Shown: positions 37,331 through 38,896 of the stretch, one piece after another | Layout of the letters: each line of letters begins with the position of its first letter | Position numbering within the stretch: position 1 is the first letter of the stretch | Source: a virus | IMG/VR virus record: IMGVR_UViG_3300026320_000017 | Span: 1-38,896 of that record | Length of the DNA stretch: 38,896 nucleotides | Reading direction: 5' to 3' (one strand) | Program-made: the position numbers and the translations under genes | Notes under the pieces: model-generated | What the model saw: only the letters and a program-made list of their open reading frames with translations | What the model was told of the DNA's origin: nothing | Database searches by the model: none

Positions 37331-38892
37331 TATAGTGGCCCTCCAGAAGTATTTACAAAGTCCGTACTAACCCAAAGTACCTCAGACCTAGACCTAGCTA
37401 CCATAGCAATAGAGGTGGAGTATCCCATACCCTCTCCTATTACCCAATCATTTTGAGTTCTCAACGACCCCGACCATTTAGAAATATCCCAAAGAGCACT
37501 ATCCCATTTAGCGTCAGGAATGGACGGGGAAGCCATAGTAATTTGGGGGAGGGTGAAATCATAATCATAGGTAATTTGAGAAGCGTATTCTACACTACCA
37601 TCAGTTACAAAAGTAGGGCGATATAACCCAACTTGCTTATTAACTCCTGGAGCGCCGAGGAAATTGTACGCTTGTTGAACATCTGCGGTTACATAAGTTC
37701 CTGCTGAATCTAAAAATGTAACATTATCAGCGTTACCACTCCAAGCTTGATAGACAGTCCCATCCGCTCCTCCAAAGAATGGGAGACCATTAAAAGTAGC
37801 GAAACATTGAGCCTTGTACCCTCTAAATTGAGCCCATTTAGAGTTAATGGTATTCTCGACAAACTGTAGGGGACCAACTGTAGTCACCGACGGTATGTTG
37901 ACTAGCAACATATTCAAAGGATGACAAAAATGAAGTTGCCATCCGAATAGAGAACCCAATGAACTAGCTGCCTCCGATAAGGGTTGCTGAACCATTTGAG
38001 CTTCAGTAGTACTTTGAGCCGCCGTTACCTTGGTCGAAACCAACATGGCGTTAAGAGATATGAGACCTTGATAAGTAATGAACTTAACATCCCCCCCTAC
38101 CTTATCCCAAAAACGATGACCAGATACGGGAGCCCCCATAAAATATACGCCGTCAAGAGCCCAGGTAGTTGAACTAGAAGGATCAATACCAGAGTAGACC
38201 GCCACTTCGCCCATAGTACTGATAACCACAAGCTTATCATCAGACCCCGAACCGTCATCCACTGTCCAAGTAGCGAGGCCGGCAATAGTCCCACCTTTCT
38301 TGAATAGGGGACCAAAATCAAACTTAGTGGCGATACCGTAGACTTGATCTGGTGGTAGATACCATCCAAATGTGGTATTTTTCTCTGCAGCCCATAAACG
38401 ACGCTGATGCGTCATAGGGCAAATCAAAGTAGCCGGATTGACATTCTTCCAGGTAGCGTTAGTAACCCCATCGCCCAAAACTAACCGTTGAATACTAGAT
38501 GGGCCTATCCAAATACCATTATCCGATCCACTGAAACAAATAAGATGGGTTCCTGCTGAATTAGCAAAGGTCACGCCTTCCCAAATATCCTGTACTAGTG
38601 AAGTTAAGAGCGCGGCGCCTACTGCCCCCGGAGTAGTGCACTCGAACATTTTAGCATTGGCAAATGCGTAGAGTTTAGTGACCCCGGCTGAGGAATTGTA
38701 GGGAATGAGACTCTTAACACTACCGCCAAGACCTGTAACGTGTTGTTGGTATCCCCGGCGCATAATACATCCATAGGCCTGGGGATACCAATTAACCATA
38801 GCGATCGCGTTCTCTTGGGGCATAGCTACCAAAGAATTATACGCATCTAATCCCCCCACGGGGGATGGGGACGTAGAAATCTTGGCCGGCAT
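37330..38892 (-). CDS. P22 gp10-like tail/packaged DNA stabilisation protein
   Basis: This 520-residue protein has the family opening: VGGLDAYNSLVAMPQENAIA, MVNWYPQAYGCIMRRGYQQH, then GLGGSVKSLIPYNS and KLYAFANAKMFECTTPG. The rest is beta-rich with repeated Trp/Gly strands (QDIWEGVTFANSAGTHLICF, GIWIGPS), as in beta-propeller tail hub proteins. It plugs the portal channel after packaging and connects portal with tail. The ATG at 38892 is four bases inside the window edge, so its ribosome-binding site and upstream neighbour are not visible. Confidence 0.8.
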   Translation of the reverse strand: MPAKISTSPSPVGGLDAYNSLVAMPQENAIAMVNWYPQAYGCIMRRGYQQHVTGLGGSVKSLIPYNSSAGVTKLYAFANAKMFECTTPGAVGAALLTSLVQDIWEGVTFANSAGTHLICFSGSDNGIWIGPSSIQRLVLGDGVTNATWKNVNPATLICPMTHQRRLWAAEKNTTFGWYLPPDQVYGIATKFDFGPLFKKGGTIAGLATWTVDDGSGSDDKLVVISTMGEVAVYSGIDPSSSTTWALDGVYFMGAPVSGHRFWDKVGGDVKFITYQGLISLNAMLVSTKVTAAQSTTEAQMVQQPLSEAASSLGSLFGWQLHFCHPLNMLLVNIPSVTTVGPLQFVENTINSKWAQFRGYKAQCFATFNGLPFFGGADGTVYQAWSGNADNVTFLDSAGTYVTADVQQAYNFLGAPGVNKQVGLYRPTFVTDGSVEYASQITYDYDFTLPQITMASPSIPDAKWDSALWDISKWSGSLRTQNDWVIGEGMGYSTSIAMVARSRSEVLWVSTDFVNTSGGPL

Positions 38893-38896
38893 TATT

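Noticed and set aside
1-38896. tRNA genes, integrase, phage RNA polymerase, ligase
   Set aside because: I looked for cloverleaf-like segments and hallmark motifs and saw none, although a tRNA could be missed by eye.

Overview
The window is most of the genome of a strictly lytic-looking, short-tailed (podovirus-type) phage of a Gram-negative bacterium. The evidence is a P22-like portal, a large terminase, a gp10-like tail/DNA-stabilisation protein, internal virion proteins, a T4-type lysozyme, lipoprotein and signal-peptide genes, and no integrase or repressor that I can recognise. The major capsid gene is not here and presumably lies just beyond the left edge. No tRNA, rRNA or CRISPR array was seen.

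Layout. (1) 1-8365, minus strand: packaging and head/fibre operon (terS, terL, portal, fibre, lectin-like protein, two small proteins, scaffold-like protein cut by the window edge). (2) 8366-11005: a strange accessory/control region with iteron-like repeats, perfect palindromes and three small rightward genes, each with its own terminator. (3) 11006-13377: a small rightward gene, then a leftward primase-helicase. (4) 13685-29228, plus strand: small early genes, including a secreted HNH nuclease and an Acb2-like anti-CBASS sponge. They are followed by DNA polymerase A, a RecB/Cas4-type nuclease, a VRR-NUC nuclease, a SNF2-type helicase, and a thymine-hypermodification set (ThyA-family dUMP hydroxymethylase, hydroxymethyl-dU DNA kinase, two amino-acid:DNA-transferase-type proteins, an HD nucleotidase, a possible gp1.7-like kinase). 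(5) 29291-38892, minus strand: lysis genes, an S74 tail spike, internal virion proteins and the tail protein.

The most exciting signal is at about 8872-10798. The plus strand has no CA dinucleotide at all for 2 kb. TG is nearly absent too: only five occur between 9109 and 10798, where about two hundred CA+TG would be expected. Four of the five are a start codon or a Trp codon. The three genes inside use no His, Gln or Cys and no internal Met. One of them appears to start at ATT or ATC, as if even ATG were avoided. Because TG on one strand is CA on the other, the island lacks TpG on both strands. As the same phage encodes thymine hypermodification enzymes, I suggest (inference) that this is a modification-free island holding a control or origin region and three protected genes.

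A second signal is a set of shared promoter-leader modules (TATAAT-CTAG-CTTCCC-TAACCC type) in front of scattered small genes. A third is a two-copy, about 65-bp element ahead of two rightward transcription units.
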